DNA of 64,000 nt from Bacillus pseudomycoides (GTDB lineage: Bacteria; Bacillota; Bacilli; Bacillales; Bacillaceae_G). Within the stretch, counting starts at the first letter, position 1; every line of letters begins with the position of its first letter. The stretch spans positions 1,054,001 to 1,118,000 of the forward strand of contig NZ_CP064266.1 in the NCBI RefSeq assembly GCF_022811845.1, read 5' to 3'. The translations under genes and the position numbers were made by a program. Of this stretch, positions 33,257-42,196 are shown one piece after another. Below the pieces are notes generated by a model. The model searched no databases and was not told the DNA's origin. It saw only the letters and a list, made by a program, of their open reading frames with translations.

Positions 33257-33297
33257 GTAAAAATATGTGCATCTCTTATTTCTGCACACTTTTTTAC
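33257..33297 (+). terminator. Attenuator terminator in the ABC-F leader
   Basis: GTAAAAATATGTGCA pairs with TGCACACTTTTTTAC (two mismatches), with the T run in the 3' arm, about 50 nt before the gene. Candidate premature terminator. Confidence 0.65.
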
Positions 33298-33315
33298 ATA
33301 TATGGGCCACGTCTA

Positions 33316-33346
33316 TCCTCTCTAGTGAAACTAGGGAGGTTTTTTT
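33316..33346 (+). promoter_or_regulatory. Hairpin that buries the ABC-F Shine-Dalgarno, alternative to an upstream pairing
   Basis: CCTCTCTAG (33317-33325) pairs fully, with one G-U, with CTAGGGAGG (33331-33339), which contains the ribosome site; seven T follow, so it can also terminate. The same left arm can instead pair with CTAGAAGAGGA at 33204-33214 (one bulge), which would free the ribosome site. Confidence 0.7.
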
Positions 33347-34981
33347 ATGACCATTTTATTCGCACGTAATATTGAAAAAAGCTTTGGTGACCGCACTATA
33401 TTTACATTACCATCACTTGAAATACAGATGCATGATCGCATTGGAATCGTCGGAGTTAACGGCGCTGGAAAATCTACGTTATTACAAATATTAAGCAAAG
33501 AAGTAGAACCTAATGAAGGTACGGTTACGCATCACGGCTCTATCGCCATCATTCCTCAGTTTAGCGAAGACACGTTAGAAACTGCTTCTTCTCTCGCAAA
33601 AGGAAAGTGGAACATTTCAAACGTTTCCGATTCAATGAGTGGCGGTGAACGAATGCGCTTAAAGATCGCTCACGCTCTTGAACAGGAAGCATCTATTTTA
33701 TTTGCAGATGAACCAACGAGTCATTTAGATATGTATGGAACAGAGCAATTAGAACATGCACTCTTATCTTATAAAGGCGCACTTGTCCTAATCTCTCATG
33801 ACCGTGCCTTTCTAGATGCGATTTGTACAAAGATTATTGAAATTGAAGACGGTACAGTTCGTGAATATAGAGGAAACTATTCGAATTATCGAGAACAAAA
33901 AGAGCATGAACGAATCCAAAAACAAGCCGAATATGAGCAATACGTACAAGAAAAGAAGCGATTAGAACAATCTATTTCACATCGAAAACAGCGAGCTTCT
34001 AGTATGACAAAGATTCCAGCTCGGTATAGTTCTTCTGAGTCTAAACTTTATAAATTAGGCGCTGCTCATAGTCAAGAGAACGTTAGCAAAGCGGCAAAAG
34101 CATTAGAAACGAGACTTGAAAAACTAGAAAAGAAAGAAAAACCAAAAGAGTTTTCGCAAGCTCAGTTTGATGTACAATACCATGCACCCATTCACAGTAA
34201 AACGGCTGTACAGTTTAATAAAACAACGAAAAAACTAGGAGACCGTACACTGTTTCAAAATATGAACGGCAGTGTTTCCCCTGGGGCAAAACTTGCTATT
34301 TTAGGAGCGAACGGAAGCGGAAAAACAACATTATTCAAAATGATCCTCGCAAAAGAGCGCGGCATCCAGCTTTCAAAAAGCTGTAAAATCGGATATTTTG
34401 AACAGACGTTATCCATTTTAAAAACGGATAAAACAATTTTAGAAAACGTAATGGAAGAAACAAATTATACGGAGTCTTTCGTTCGTACAATACTAGCCCG
34501 CCTCCTGTTTCGGCGCGAAGATGTGCATAAATCTGTGCACGTATTAAGCGGTGGCGAGCGGATGAAAGTTGCACTCGCAAAAGTATTTTTAGGAAACTAC
34601 AATATGCTCCTGCTCGATGAACCGACGAACTATTTAGATTTAACAACGCAAGAAGAACTAGAAAACATGTTGCAAGAATATCCTGGCACCGTCCTTTTTA
34701 TTAGCCATGACCGGGCATTTATTCGTTCAGTTGCAGATTATATATTACACATAGATGAGACTGAACCACGACTCTTCCACGGAAATTATGGTCAATATGT
34801 GAACCGAACAGAACAAATTTCTGTAAACACTACTGAGCAAGAACTGTTGCGATTGCAAACAAAATTAGCAGAAATCATCAGCCGGATTTCGATGCCTGAT
34901 CGACATGATGATGTTACAATTCTTGAACAAGAATATGAGCAGTTATTGGAGAAAATCAGGAATTGTAAGGAAGCACTCTAA
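33347..34981 (+). CDS. ABC-F ribosome-protection ATPase, Vga/VmlR-like
   Basis: A 544-residue soluble ABC-F protein: two ATP-binding domains without membrane segments. NBD1 has GVNGAGKSTLL, MSGGERMRLK and LFADEPTSHLD; NBD2 has GANGSGKTTLF, LSGGERMKVAL and LLLDEPTNYLD. The charged interdomain linker (about 190-270) is the antibiotic-resistance region, and the C-terminal extension ends with helices (LLRLQTKLAEIISRISM...LEQEYEQLLEKIRN). NBD1 is short, and the 'TILARLLFRREDVHK' segment and tail resemble Vga(A)-type proteins, which protect ribosomes from lincosamides, streptogramin A and pleuromutilins. The drug spectrum here is inference. The gene lies behind a regulatory leader and stands alone. 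Confidence 0.88.
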   Translation: MTILFARNIEKSFGDRTIFTLPSLEIQMHDRIGIVGVNGAGKSTLLQILSKEVEPNEGTVTHHGSIAIIPQFSEDTLETASSLAKGKWNISNVSDSMSGGERMRLKIAHALEQEASILFADEPTSHLDMYGTEQLEHALLSYKGALVLISHDRAFLDAICTKIIEIEDGTVREYRGNYSNYREQKEHERIQKQAEYEQYVQEKKRLEQSISHRKQRASSMTKIPARYSSSESKLYKLGAAHSQENVSKAAKALETRLEKLEKKEKPKEFSQAQFDVQYHAPIHSKTAVQFNKTTKKLGDRTLFQNMNGSVSPGAKLAILGANGSGKTTLFKMILAKERGIQLSKSCKIGYFEQTLSILKTDKTILENVMEETNYTESFVRTILARLLFRREDVHKSVHVLSGGERMKVALAKVFLGNYNMLLLDEPTNYLDLTTQEELENMLQEYPGTVLFISHDRAFIRSVADYILHIDETEPRLFHGNYGQYVNRTEQISVNTTEQELLRLQTKLAEIISRISMPDRHDDVTILEQEYEQLLEKIRNCKEAL

Positions 34982-35045
34982 TGTCTCCCCTATATATCGA
35001 CGAGGCCGCTGCCATTTCCCAAGAAATATTGATGATTCAACACAA

Positions 35046-35135
35046 TGTATCGGTGATTTTCGAAATATATCGACCGCACCTTCAAATATATCGGCGTTTC
35101 GACACAGGATATCGGCGGGATCTACAACATTCGAC
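35046..35135. repeat. Degenerate tandem repeat, TATCG-type motif about every 20-21 bp
   Basis: TATCGG, TATCGA, TATCGG, TATCGG and ATTCGA have their C at 35051, 35071, 35092, 35113 and 35132, spacing 20, 21, 21 and 19 bp. An extra TATCGA lies at 34995. It fills the gap between the ABC-F gene and the next terminator. Confidence 0.55.
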
Positions 35136-35150
35136 ACACACAACCATACA

Positions 35151-35179
35151 AAAAAGCCGTGCACCAAGCACGGCTTTAC
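35151..35179. terminator. Bidirectional terminator between the ABC-F gene and the UPF0145 gene
   Basis: AAAGCCGTGC...GCACGGCTTT with A runs left and T on the right; serves the converging genes. Confidence 0.85.
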
Positions 35180-35180
35180 T

Positions 35181-35492
35181 TTATACACGGACAGCTGTTC
35201 CACTTACCGCAACCATTAACATCCCTTCGCGAACTACCTCATAGTCCACGTCAATGCCAACAATTGCATTCGCACCTTTTTGCTGGGCAAGAGTTTTCAT
35301 CTCTTCCATCGCGATATCGCGTGCTTCTTTTAATTTACTTTCATACGCGCCAGAACGACCACCGACAACGTCACGAACAGAAGCGAATAAATCACGGACA
35401 ATATTCGCCCCCATAATTGCTTCACCGTTCACAATACCAATATACTCGATAATTTCTTTCCCTTGGATAGTAGAAGTTGTTGTTACGATCAT
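35181..35492 (-). CDS. UPF0145 (YbjQ) family protein
   Basis: A 103-residue protein of the YbjQ/UPF0145 'heavy-metal-binding' family, with the conserved MGANIVRDLFASVRDVVGGRSGAYE and LAQQKGANAIVGIDVDYE. These proteins form pentamers of beta-alpha units; the metal-binding role is only suggested. Monocistronic. Confidence 0.88.
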   Translation of the reverse strand: MIVTTTSTIQGKEIIEYIGIVNGEAIMGANIVRDLFASVRDVVGGRSGAYESKLKEARDIAMEEMKTLAQQKGANAIVGIDVDYEVVREGMLMVAVSGTAVRV

Positions 35493-35631
35493 CTTTTACG
35501 TCCTCCTATATATGTATATTTATATTACCTACCTATATGGTACGCTAATTTTGTTTAAATTACATATACCAGATTCTTTTATTTGTGACAGCAACTGTAA
35601 CATTCCCTTTTCAATTTGTCTTATTTCATCC

Positions 35632-36156
35632 TTAAGAACTAAACTGCGCTTCGTATAACCTGCTGTATCCTCCGCCTTGTTCAATTAGCTCTTCATGAGG
35701 ACCTTGCTCAGCGATACCATCTTTATTTACAACTACGATGCGATCTGCATTTTTAATTGTTGCAAGTCTATGAGCAATTTCACCAATTTCCACTAAATCA
35801 TTTGTAAGACGTGAAATTAAATGACCTGTTTTGTTATTATCAAAAAATCGGAATGATAGCTTTTGAATATGATCAAATAATTTTTGGCGCATATCTGTTT
35901 CAATATTAACGCCAAGCATATGCCCCCAATAGGTAACAACATGCTGCAAACCTGCATTTAACACATAGATTGCTAATAGCTCTATGCAAGCCCATAAAAT
36001 AAGTGTCCAATCTTGTCCCGGCAATAATTTATCAATAAACTGATTTACAATAAGCGGAAACCCAAGTTCGAGTAACCCTGCAATTACCGCACAGGAAAAA
36101 GCGAGCACGAATAAGCCTTTGTATGGCTTATAGTAAGAAAAAAATCGACGCAGCAT
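35632..36156 (-). pseudogene. Remnant of an ABC exporter with a large in-frame internal deletion
   Basis: Residues 1-125 are the start of an ABC exporter membrane domain (two hydrophobic segments, then DMRQKLFDHIQKLSFRFFDNNKTGHLISRLTNDLVEIGEIAH). The frame then jumps directly into the end of an ATPase domain: HRLATIKNADRIVVVNKDGIAEQGPHEELIEQGGGYSRLYEAQF. Walker A, signature and Walker B are all missing, so about 400 of the roughly 580 residues are gone. The junction EIGEIAHRLATI lies where both original segments would encode IAH, so deletion between short direct repeats is likely. The frame and ribosome site remain intact, so a short membrane protein could still be made. Confidence 0.85.
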
Positions 36157-36261
36157 AAAGTGACTCCCTCATTCAAAATAAAAAAGACTTTGCATCATAA
36201 CAAAGTCCTAATAAATGATAACTATTATCAAGTTATCTGTCTACAAGCACATTACTCTAAA

Positions 36262-36295
36262 ATGAAAAGACCTTCATCTATGAAGATCTTTTCAT
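36262..36295 (-). terminator. Terminator of minJ
   Basis: ATGAAAAGACCTTCAT with a near-perfect complement, directly after the stop at 36296; T run within and after the arm on the minus strand. Confidence 0.75.
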
Positions 36296-37480
36296 TTACA
36301 CTGCTTCCGTATCCCACTTATGATCCTGCTCTACAAACACAATACCCAATTCATGGTGTCCACCTGCATATAATGCAGTTTGAGCAAGGCGAAGCTCATT
36401 ATTTGTATCAAGCACTTCTAATTTACAAAATGCCCCTGTCGTCTTAGACTGAAGCGCATCATAAAATTCCTCTGCAGTCTTAGGAATTATACCGTTTACT
36501 TTCGTAATAACCTCTCCGGGCTTCAAATCTAGTTCTGCACCGACTGTATTCGGAATGATACCTAATACAACTAATCCATCATCACGCGCTGCAAAGTACG
36601 CTGGACGTGTTTCATCAGCTATCCGTTCTCTAATTGCAATCGTAAAGCGCCCAAGCACTGCAACTCCCATCGCAAGAATAGCTACAACAAGCCACCAATA
36701 ACTGACCACTCCTAAAACAAGAACAATAGTCGCTAATCCAAATATACGTCTTCCTGTAAACAATAACGCTGCCGTCGGTTCCTCACTTCTAATCGTTCGC
36801 ATAAAACCAATTAAAAACGGAACAAGGAATATAGAATATGTTTGCGAGCCAACAGAAACGACTGGCCACCACGAAACAAATTGTGTAACAGCATCTCCCG
36901 GCACCAAAATAAAAATTGGCACGAGCCATAAACGCTTTGATTCATGCAATCCAATATTTGAACCGCGCTTTCCTTTTCGCATTTTTGGCGTTGAATATCG
37001 CACTGCATTTTTTGAAATTAATAGTCCTTCTACAACTAGCATCAAGCCAAGTAAAATGGCAAGTGATGAAATCGTACTCTCTTCTCCTTCTCCAAACTGT
37101 AAAAAAGAGATTGGGAGTTTAGAAGATATTAAAGCTGCTACAATTGCCACACCAAATGTATAAGCAGAAGATAAATATCTATACCCAGCAGCTAGTCCAA
37201 ATACAAGTGTCCAAATTAAAATCATCCATATACTTGCTTGCGACAGAACTAACCCAGCTCCAACTGTTATGATGGATACAACGAATCCATATCCAACTCC
37301 TGCAAATAGGGATGTTCGTAATTCAAACCAAACATCATATACTTTAAAAGAAAAATCTTTTCGTTCCCGTAATATACGTAAGTATCCAACAAAAATGCTA
37401 CTTATCAAAAACACATAGGCAGCAGGATGTAAGAAAAAACGCCCAACTGCTCGCATTATCTCAAAAGACCACGCCTCCAC
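36296..37480 (-). CDS. minJ: MinJ-like polytopic PDZ protein of the division site
   Basis: A 394-residue membrane protein with about eight hydrophobic segments in its first 300 residues and a C-terminal PDZ domain (DDGLVVLGIIPNTVGAELDLKPGEVITKVNGIIPKTAEEFYDALQ). In B. subtilis, MinJ (YvjD) bridges DivIVA and MinD to keep division at midcell. The N-terminus EAWSFEIMRAVGRFFLHP aligns with MinJ if the GTG at 37480 is used, and GGTGGTGA lies 8 nt upstream of it. An ATG at 37498 is the alternative. The neighbourhood (ctpB, ftsX, ftsE) is as in B. subtilis. Confidence 0.85.
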   Translation of the reverse strand: MEAWSFEIMRAVGRFFLHPAAYVFLISSIFVGYLRILRERKDFSFKVYDVWFELRTSLFAGVGYGFVVSIITVGAGLVLSQASIWMILIWTLVFGLAAGYRYLSSAYTFGVAIVAALISSKLPISFLQFGEGEESTISSLAILLGLMLVVEGLLISKNAVRYSTPKMRKGKRGSNIGLHESKRLWLVPIFILVPGDAVTQFVSWWPVVSVGSQTYSIFLVPFLIGFMRTIRSEEPTAALLFTGRRIFGLATIVLVLGVVSYWWLVVAILAMGVAVLGRFTIAIRERIADETRPAYFAARDDGLVVLGIIPNTVGAELDLKPGEVITKVNGIIPKTAEEFYDALQSKTTGAFCKLEVLDTNNELRLAQTALYAGGHHELGIVFVEQDHKWDTEAV

Positions 37481-37524
37481 GAACTGCTTCACCACCATTT
37501 ATATCATTCTTTCTTTTTATCTTA

Positions 37525-37676
37525 TCATAAAGTGAAACTTTAATCAGTGGGGTTTTCTTCATCCCCCACTGATTATTAGTTAAACGAATCGGGCTGTTAA
37601 TCTCCCACCTAACTTCTTTACTTTTGCTGAATTTTGAGGTGGGAGTCTTACTGTCCGCAAATAGCGGGATAAACAC
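37525..37676. repeat. Repeat family C, copy 1
   Basis: Starts CATAAAGTGAAACTTTAATC, has a hairpin CAGTGGGG...CCCCCACTG, a second one around CTCCCACCT...AGGTGGGAG, and ends GTCCGCAAATAGCGGGATAA. Related pieces lie at 52073, 3258, 5227 and 2126. Confidence 0.65.
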
Positions 37677-37682
37677 ATACAA

Positions 37683-37716
37683 AAAAAATACAGGCATGTT
37701 ATTGCCTGTATTTTTT
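37683..37716 (-). terminator. Terminator of ctpB
   Basis: AATACAGGCA/TGCCTGTATT stem followed by T on the minus strand, immediately after the stop at 37718. Confidence 0.9.
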
Positions 37717-37717
37717 C

Positions 37718-39154
37718 TTACTTCGCCATTAATTTTAATGCAGCCTGTAATTGTAAGTCATTTTCACCAGAGCGGATTTTTTCAATAATTTTATTTTGAA
37801 GCGCTTCAGCTGTCTTTTTATCAAGTTGGCCTGTTACTTCCATTTCATTTGCATTTTGGAATGCTTTTAAAGCTGACTCAGTTTCTTTACTGAAGTATCC
37901 ATCCTCACGCCCAGGGACATACCCTAAACTTTTCAGCATTTCTTGTGCATGTTTTACTTGCACATCATTCGCATTATAAGAAAGTGTTTTCTCAATTTGA
38001 ATTGGTGTTGCATGATAATAATCTGGCTGTTTTACTTCCACTGTTGGGGCAATTCCTTTCTTATGAATCCAATTGCCATCTGGTGTAAGCCATTTAAACA
38101 TTGTCAGTTTAATATTACTTCCATCTTTAAACGGAACGGCTTGCTGAACAGTTCCTTTTCCAAACGTTGTTTCACCAATTAAATCGTATCCTTCTCCTTC
38201 TTTTAATGCACCTGCTAAAATTTCAGAAGCAGAAGCACTTCCTTTATCAATTAATACTGAAATTGGATATGACTTTCGCTCTTTTAACGTAGTTGAGAAT
38301 TTCTTTTTCTCACCATTTCGCTGTTCAACTTGTAACATCGGTTTCTTATCAGTCATAATTAATCCTAGTATCTCTTCTACACTATTTAAGTAGCCTCCAG
38401 GGTTACCACGTACATCAATAATTAAACCTTTAATACCTTTCTTCTCAAGCTCTTTTAATTGATCTTTAAATTCCTTTGCTGTATTTTCAGAGAATGATGT
38501 AATTTGGATATAACCAATATCCTTTTCCTTCTCTTTCTTTACAGAACTAAAGACTGTAAAGATTGGAATCTTTTCACGTTTAATTTTAAATTCGATTGGA
38601 TCAGCTACGCCAGACCTTTTGATTTCAAGGGCAACGGTCGTTCCTTTCTTACCACGAATCTTTAGAACTGCTTCTTCACGTGATAAATCTTTTACACTGT
38701 TTCCATCTACTGATAAAATTTGATCATTTGGCTTAATGCCTGCTTTTTCTGCTGGTGACCCTTTAATTGGAGAGACAATGATCAGTTTTCCATCCGTTTT
38801 GTTCACCTCAGCACCAATACCTTCGAGCTCTGGATCAAGTGATTGCTCAAATTGCTTTGCCGTTTCTTTATCCATATACGTGGAATACGGGTCCTTCAGC
38901 GTAGACAACATTCCTTGTATCGCACCCTCAACAAGCTTGCCGTCCTTCACGTCTTCCACATAACGCGAATCAATCAATGCATACGCTTCATTAATTTTAG
39001 CTAAATCTCCTTGCTTCGTGCTGGTACCATCACTTGAAATTGTTTGCGCCATATACGATGGATTAATTCCAAACATATACATACCTGCAAACATTCCGCC
39101 AGCACCAATTAAAAATGCAACAACCATTCCAATAATCGCAACTCTACGTTTCAA
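37718..39154 (-). CDS. ctpB: Carboxy-terminal processing protease, S41 family (CtpB-like)
   Basis: A 478-residue secreted or membrane-anchored serine protease. Order: N-terminal membrane segment (VAIIGMVVAFLIGAGGMFAGMYMF), PDZ domain (about 95-180; SPIKGSPAEKAGIKPNDQILSVDGN), S41 catalytic core with the Ser in DKGSASASEILAGAL and the Lys in TTFGKGTVQQ, and a C-terminal peptidoglycan-binding domain (ML..LGYVPGREDGYFSKETESALKAFQ). B. subtilis CtpB activates the sigma-K checkpoint protease SpoIVFB during sporulation. A TTG at 39154 with AAAGGGG upstream is the best start; the frame runs 17 codons further. Immediately downstream of the ftsEX terminator. Confidence 0.9.
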   Translation of the reverse strand: MKRRVAIIGMVVAFLIGAGGMFAGMYMFGINPSYMAQTISSDGTSTKQGDLAKINEAYALIDSRYVEDVKDGKLVEGAIQGMLSTLKDPYSTYMDKETAKQFEQSLDPELEGIGAEVNKTDGKLIIVSPIKGSPAEKAGIKPNDQILSVDGNSVKDLSREEAVLKIRGKKGTTVALEIKRSGVADPIEFKIKREKIPIFTVFSSVKKEKEKDIGYIQITSFSENTAKEFKDQLKELEKKGIKGLIIDVRGNPGGYLNSVEEILGLIMTDKKPMLQVEQRNGEKKKFSTTLKERKSYPISVLIDKGSASASEILAGALKEGEGYDLIGETTFGKGTVQQAVPFKDGSNIKLTMFKWLTPDGNWIHKKGIAPTVEVKQPDYYHATPIQIEKTLSYNANDVQVKHAQEMLKSLGYVPGREDGYFSKETESALKAFQNANEMEVTGQLDKKTAEALQNKIIEKIRSGENDLQLQAALKLMAK

Positions 39155-39194
39155 TGCGGAATTCCCCTTTCCAAAACACACAGGTGGTGTAGCA

Positions 39195-39223
39195 AAAGGC
39201 ATCACACAGTGTGTGATGCCTTT
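39195..39223 (-). terminator. Terminator of ftsEX
   Basis: AAAGGCATCACAC and its complement, followed by T-rich sequence on the minus strand. Confidence 0.85.
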
Positions 39224-39272
39224 ACCTATTTCTACTATATGATAAGCTTGTACGAATTATGTTTGCAACTTT

Positions 39273-40166
39273 TTATACTTTTAAGAAGCGACGAATTGAC
39301 ATTACACTTCCCCACATACCGATTAATGCACCAATTAACACTAATAAACCGGAAAGTTGGAATACAAACGGACTATATGGAAGAAGTTCGAAAATCGTTC
39401 CTCCAAGCTTCTGGTTAAACATACCTTGAAGCGAATTATAAGTAGATAAAATTACAACAATTGGGAGAATTGAACCAAGTACACCTAAGAATAAACCTTC
39501 TAATAAGAACGGCCAACGGATAAACCAGTTTGTCGCACCTACAAGTTTCATAATTTCAATCTCCGTGCTTCGTGCATAAATTGTAATTTTGATTGTGTTA
39601 GAGATTAAGAACATTGCTGTGAATAATAGACCAGCAATTAACAAAATCCCAATATTACGGCCTGTGTTCACTGTATCAAATAATTTTTCAACTTGACCTT
39701 TACCATATTGAACTGTACTTACAAATTGCATTTTTTCAATTTTTTTCGCAATTGTAGCTGTATCTGTTGGTTCTTTCGCTTTTACAATAAATACGTTTTT
39801 AAGTGGATTATCTTGCTCAAATAACTCAAACGTTTTTCCGCTGTCACCTAAGCTTTTAATCAAACGTTTTAACTCTTCTTCTTTAGAAGAATATTTAACA
39901 GAATCTACTTTTGAAATTTCGCTAAGATCTTCTTCCAATTTCTTTTGATCCGCTTCTTTCGCCGCTGGATCAATGTGTACACGAATTTCTACATCTTGCT
40001 CCACTTTCGTTGCGAAGTGGTTCATATTCATAATCGCTGTTAAAAAGACACCTACAAGTAATAATGTAACTGTTACTGCACTTACAGAAGCAAACGTCAT
40101 CCACCCATTACGGGATAGATTTTTTACACCTTCTCGTAAATGTCGACTAAGGGTTTTATTCTTCAT
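39273..40166 (-). CDS. ftsX: Cell division protein FtsX
   Basis: A 297-residue permease-like protein with one membrane segment near the N-terminus (FASVSAVTVTLLLVGVFLTAIM), a large extracellular loop (about 55-165) and three C-terminal segments, the FtsX topology. With FtsE it activates peptidoglycan hydrolases; in B. subtilis the partner is CwlO, and a CwlO-like gene is at 50104 here. The ATG at 40166 follows GGGAGG, and overlaps the end of ftsE by 11 nt. Confidence 0.95.
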   Translation of the reverse strand: MKNKTLSRHLREGVKNLSRNGWMTFASVSAVTVTLLLVGVFLTAIMNMNHFATKVEQDVEIRVHIDPAAKEADQKKLEEDLSEISKVDSVKYSSKEEELKRLIKSLGDSGKTFELFEQDNPLKNVFIVKAKEPTDTATIAKKIEKMQFVSTVQYGKGQVEKLFDTVNTGRNIGILLIAGLLFTAMFLISNTIKITIYARSTEIEIMKLVGATNWFIRWPFLLEGLFLGVLGSILPIVVILSTYNSLQGMFNQKLGGTIFELLPYSPFVFQLSGLLVLIGALIGMWGSVMSIRRFLKV

Positions 40167-40842
40167 ATCCGTATCCTCCCTCAATCTCATCTCGAACAAT
40201 TTTTCCGCCTTCAATCGCAATTACACGATGACGGATTGTATTTACAATATCTGCGTTATGCGTTGCCATAACAATTGTTGTACCGCGCTCATTAATACGT
40301 TTAAAGATACTCATAATATCAAGCGCTGTATCAATATCTAAGTTTCCTGTTGGCTCATCGGCAATTACAACTTTTGGCTTGTTTACAATTGCTCTTGCAA
40401 TCGCCACACGCTGTTGTTCTCCACCAGAAAGCTCATTTGGAAGTGCATCTGCACGATCATCAAGACCTACAAGACCTAACACTTCAGTAACACGCTCGCG
40501 AATAGCATCAGGTTCTTCTTCAATTACTTCTAAAGCAAACGCTACATTCTCATATACTGTTAATTTAGGTAGCAATTTAAAGTCCTGGAAGATTACGCCT
40601 AGCTGACGACGAAAATATGGTACATCTCGCTCTGCTAACGTTTCAATTACAAGTCCATTCACATTGATAGATCCTGTCGTTGGTTTTTCTTCACGATACA
40701 TCATCTTAATAAATGTAGATTTCCCGGCTCCACTCGGTCCAACTACGTATACAAATTCACCTTGCTTAATGTTAACTGTGAGTCCATCGATGGCTTTCAT
40801 ACCATTTGGATACTCCTTATAAACATTCGTCATTTTTATCAT
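40156..40842 (-). CDS. ftsE: Cell division ATP-binding protein FtsE
   Basis: A 228-residue ABC ATPase with Walker A GPSGAGKSTFIKM, signature NELSGGEQQRVAIARA, Walker B VVIADEPTGNLD and the H-loop TIVMATHNADIV. It powers the FtsEX complex, needed for cell elongation and timely sporulation in B. subtilis. GGGTGAT upstream of the ATG. First gene of ftsEX. Confidence 0.97.
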   Translation of the reverse strand: MIKMTNVYKEYPNGMKAIDGLTVNIKQGEFVYVVGPSGAGKSTFIKMMYREEKPTTGSINVNGLVIETLAERDVPYFRRQLGVIFQDFKLLPKLTVYENVAFALEVIEEEPDAIRERVTEVLGLVGLDDRADALPNELSGGEQQRVAIARAIVNKPKVVIADEPTGNLDIDTALDIMSIFKRINERGTTIVMATHNADIVNTIRHRVIAIEGGKIVRDEIEGGYGYEE

Positions 40843-41264
40843 TATTTATCACCCAATACTTAATGATTTTTTTCGACATAATTTCTCTGCCTATCTGAAC
40901 ATGAAAGCAAAAGTTGTCACTCTTACTTACACTCTGTTGTACTACAAACCTATAGATGTACTTCTGTTGTTTCAAAGAACAGTGAAAACATCCCAGTCTA
41001 TCATTGCTGCTTATGTACATGTTTCAGCAAAATTCTACAACCTACATTGTAACATCATTCGGTTTCCAATTTGGATACATTTTTGTTACAGTTATGTTAC
41101 AGCACAAAAAGAAACAAAAAAAAGTAACCATCTAGAGCTTCGTCTCATCAATAAAAGATTAACCTCTGAATACTGTATACCAATCTATAACGTTTTACAA
41201 ATATTACCTGTTGATATATAAACTTATACTCTAGTTTTTCATAAAACGAGTACAAAATCCAGGT

Positions 41265-41445
41265 AAAATTAGAGATGGCTTCGCTTTTTCCTCGTATTCT
41301 GAACGAGCCACCTCTCTTTTCTTTTTTGTCCAGCTCCAGCGACTAAAATCTCCGGCTGTTTCACTCCCTCGGACGAGGCAAAAAGCGCCTCTCTGTCTTA
41401 AGTTCCAACATCCTACGATTTTGAACGAGCCGCTTCTGCTTTTCT
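41265..41445. repeat. Repeat family B, copy 2 (inverted relative to copy 1)
   Basis: Contains GTCCAGCTCCAGCGACT...GACGAGGCAAAAAGCGCCTCTC and ATTTTGAACGAGCCGCTTCT, the reverse complement of copy 1. A half-copy (TATTCTGAACGAGCCACCTC) precedes it at 41312, so two units may be joined. The rest of the gap 40843-41264 is AT-rich with no gene seen. Confidence 0.7.
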
Positions 41446-41768
41446 TATTTATGCTCTGCTAGCCATTCTGATACTTTTTTTGCATCCTCACCTTGAATAA
41501 TTCCTGGAGACATCATGCCGCGTCCTTTTTCGATAATTTTTTCAATATCCGCCGCATCATATTTACCGCCTACTTTGCGTAAATCTGGTCCGGTTGCACC
41601 TGATAAATCATTAGCATGACAACCTGCACAGCTTTTTTTGTAAATCTGTTCAGCACTATCCGTACTTGCAGATTGATTAGAAGACTTACTTTCTTCTTTC
41701 TTTCCACATGCTCCTACAGTAAGAGCTAATGATGTTCCTAACGCAATAGCCAACAATTTCTTTTTCAC
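41445..41768 (-). CDS. cccB: Cytochrome c-551 lipoprotein CccB
   Basis: A 107-residue membrane-attached c-type cytochrome. The signal peptide MKKKLLAIALGTSLALTVGAC ends in a lipobox Cys at residue 21. Heme is attached at CAGCH (about residues 47-51), and Met in GRGMMSPGII is the likely axial ligand. It carries electrons to a terminal oxidase. Position between ftsE and prfB is as in B. subtilis. Confidence 0.94.
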   Translation of the reverse strand: MKKKLLAIALGTSLALTVGACGKKEESKSSNQSASTDSAEQIYKKSCAGCHANDLSGATGPDLRKVGGKYDAADIEKIIEKGRGMMSPGIIQGEDAKKVSEWLAEHK

Positions 41769-42101
41769 TTGTATCGCTCCCCATTGTTGATATCCTTCTT
41801 ATTATTGATATAGCCATACTTTCACATAGCTCTCACTTGTCATTATAATAATTATCCCCTTCTAGAAAAACCAACCTTCATAGGATATTTTTTACAAAAA
41901 CGATGAGAGCCCTACTCATATAAAGCTTCCACCAATTGTTTCAATTCTGTGAACAAATGCAAATTACTATAAAGATCCCGTTTTTATAAAACAGAAAAGA
42001 AAAAATCCTATCGGGTTTCCTTATCATATATAGCACGCTTCTTATATTTTCTACTTTTTACAAAACAATATACGACCTTGTATTATAAAACCAAGCTCAT
42101 C

Positions 42102-42131
42102 AAAAAGAGAAGTTGTCATACCAACTTCTCT
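42102..42131 (-). terminator. Terminator of prfB
   Basis: AGAGAAGTTG...CAACTTCTCT followed on the minus strand by TTTTT; about 90 nt after the prfB stop. Confidence 0.8.
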
Positions 42132-42196
42132 TCCTCCTTCTTTCATCAATACAGACAAGGTATACCTCTTTATACCCCTTACTTCCTCACCGATAC

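Noticed and set aside
33047..33346. A classical metabolite riboswitch or T-box in the ABC-F leader
   Set aside because: No T-box sequence or known aptamer motif was seen; the short peptide plus alternative hairpins fits ribosome-mediated attenuation better.
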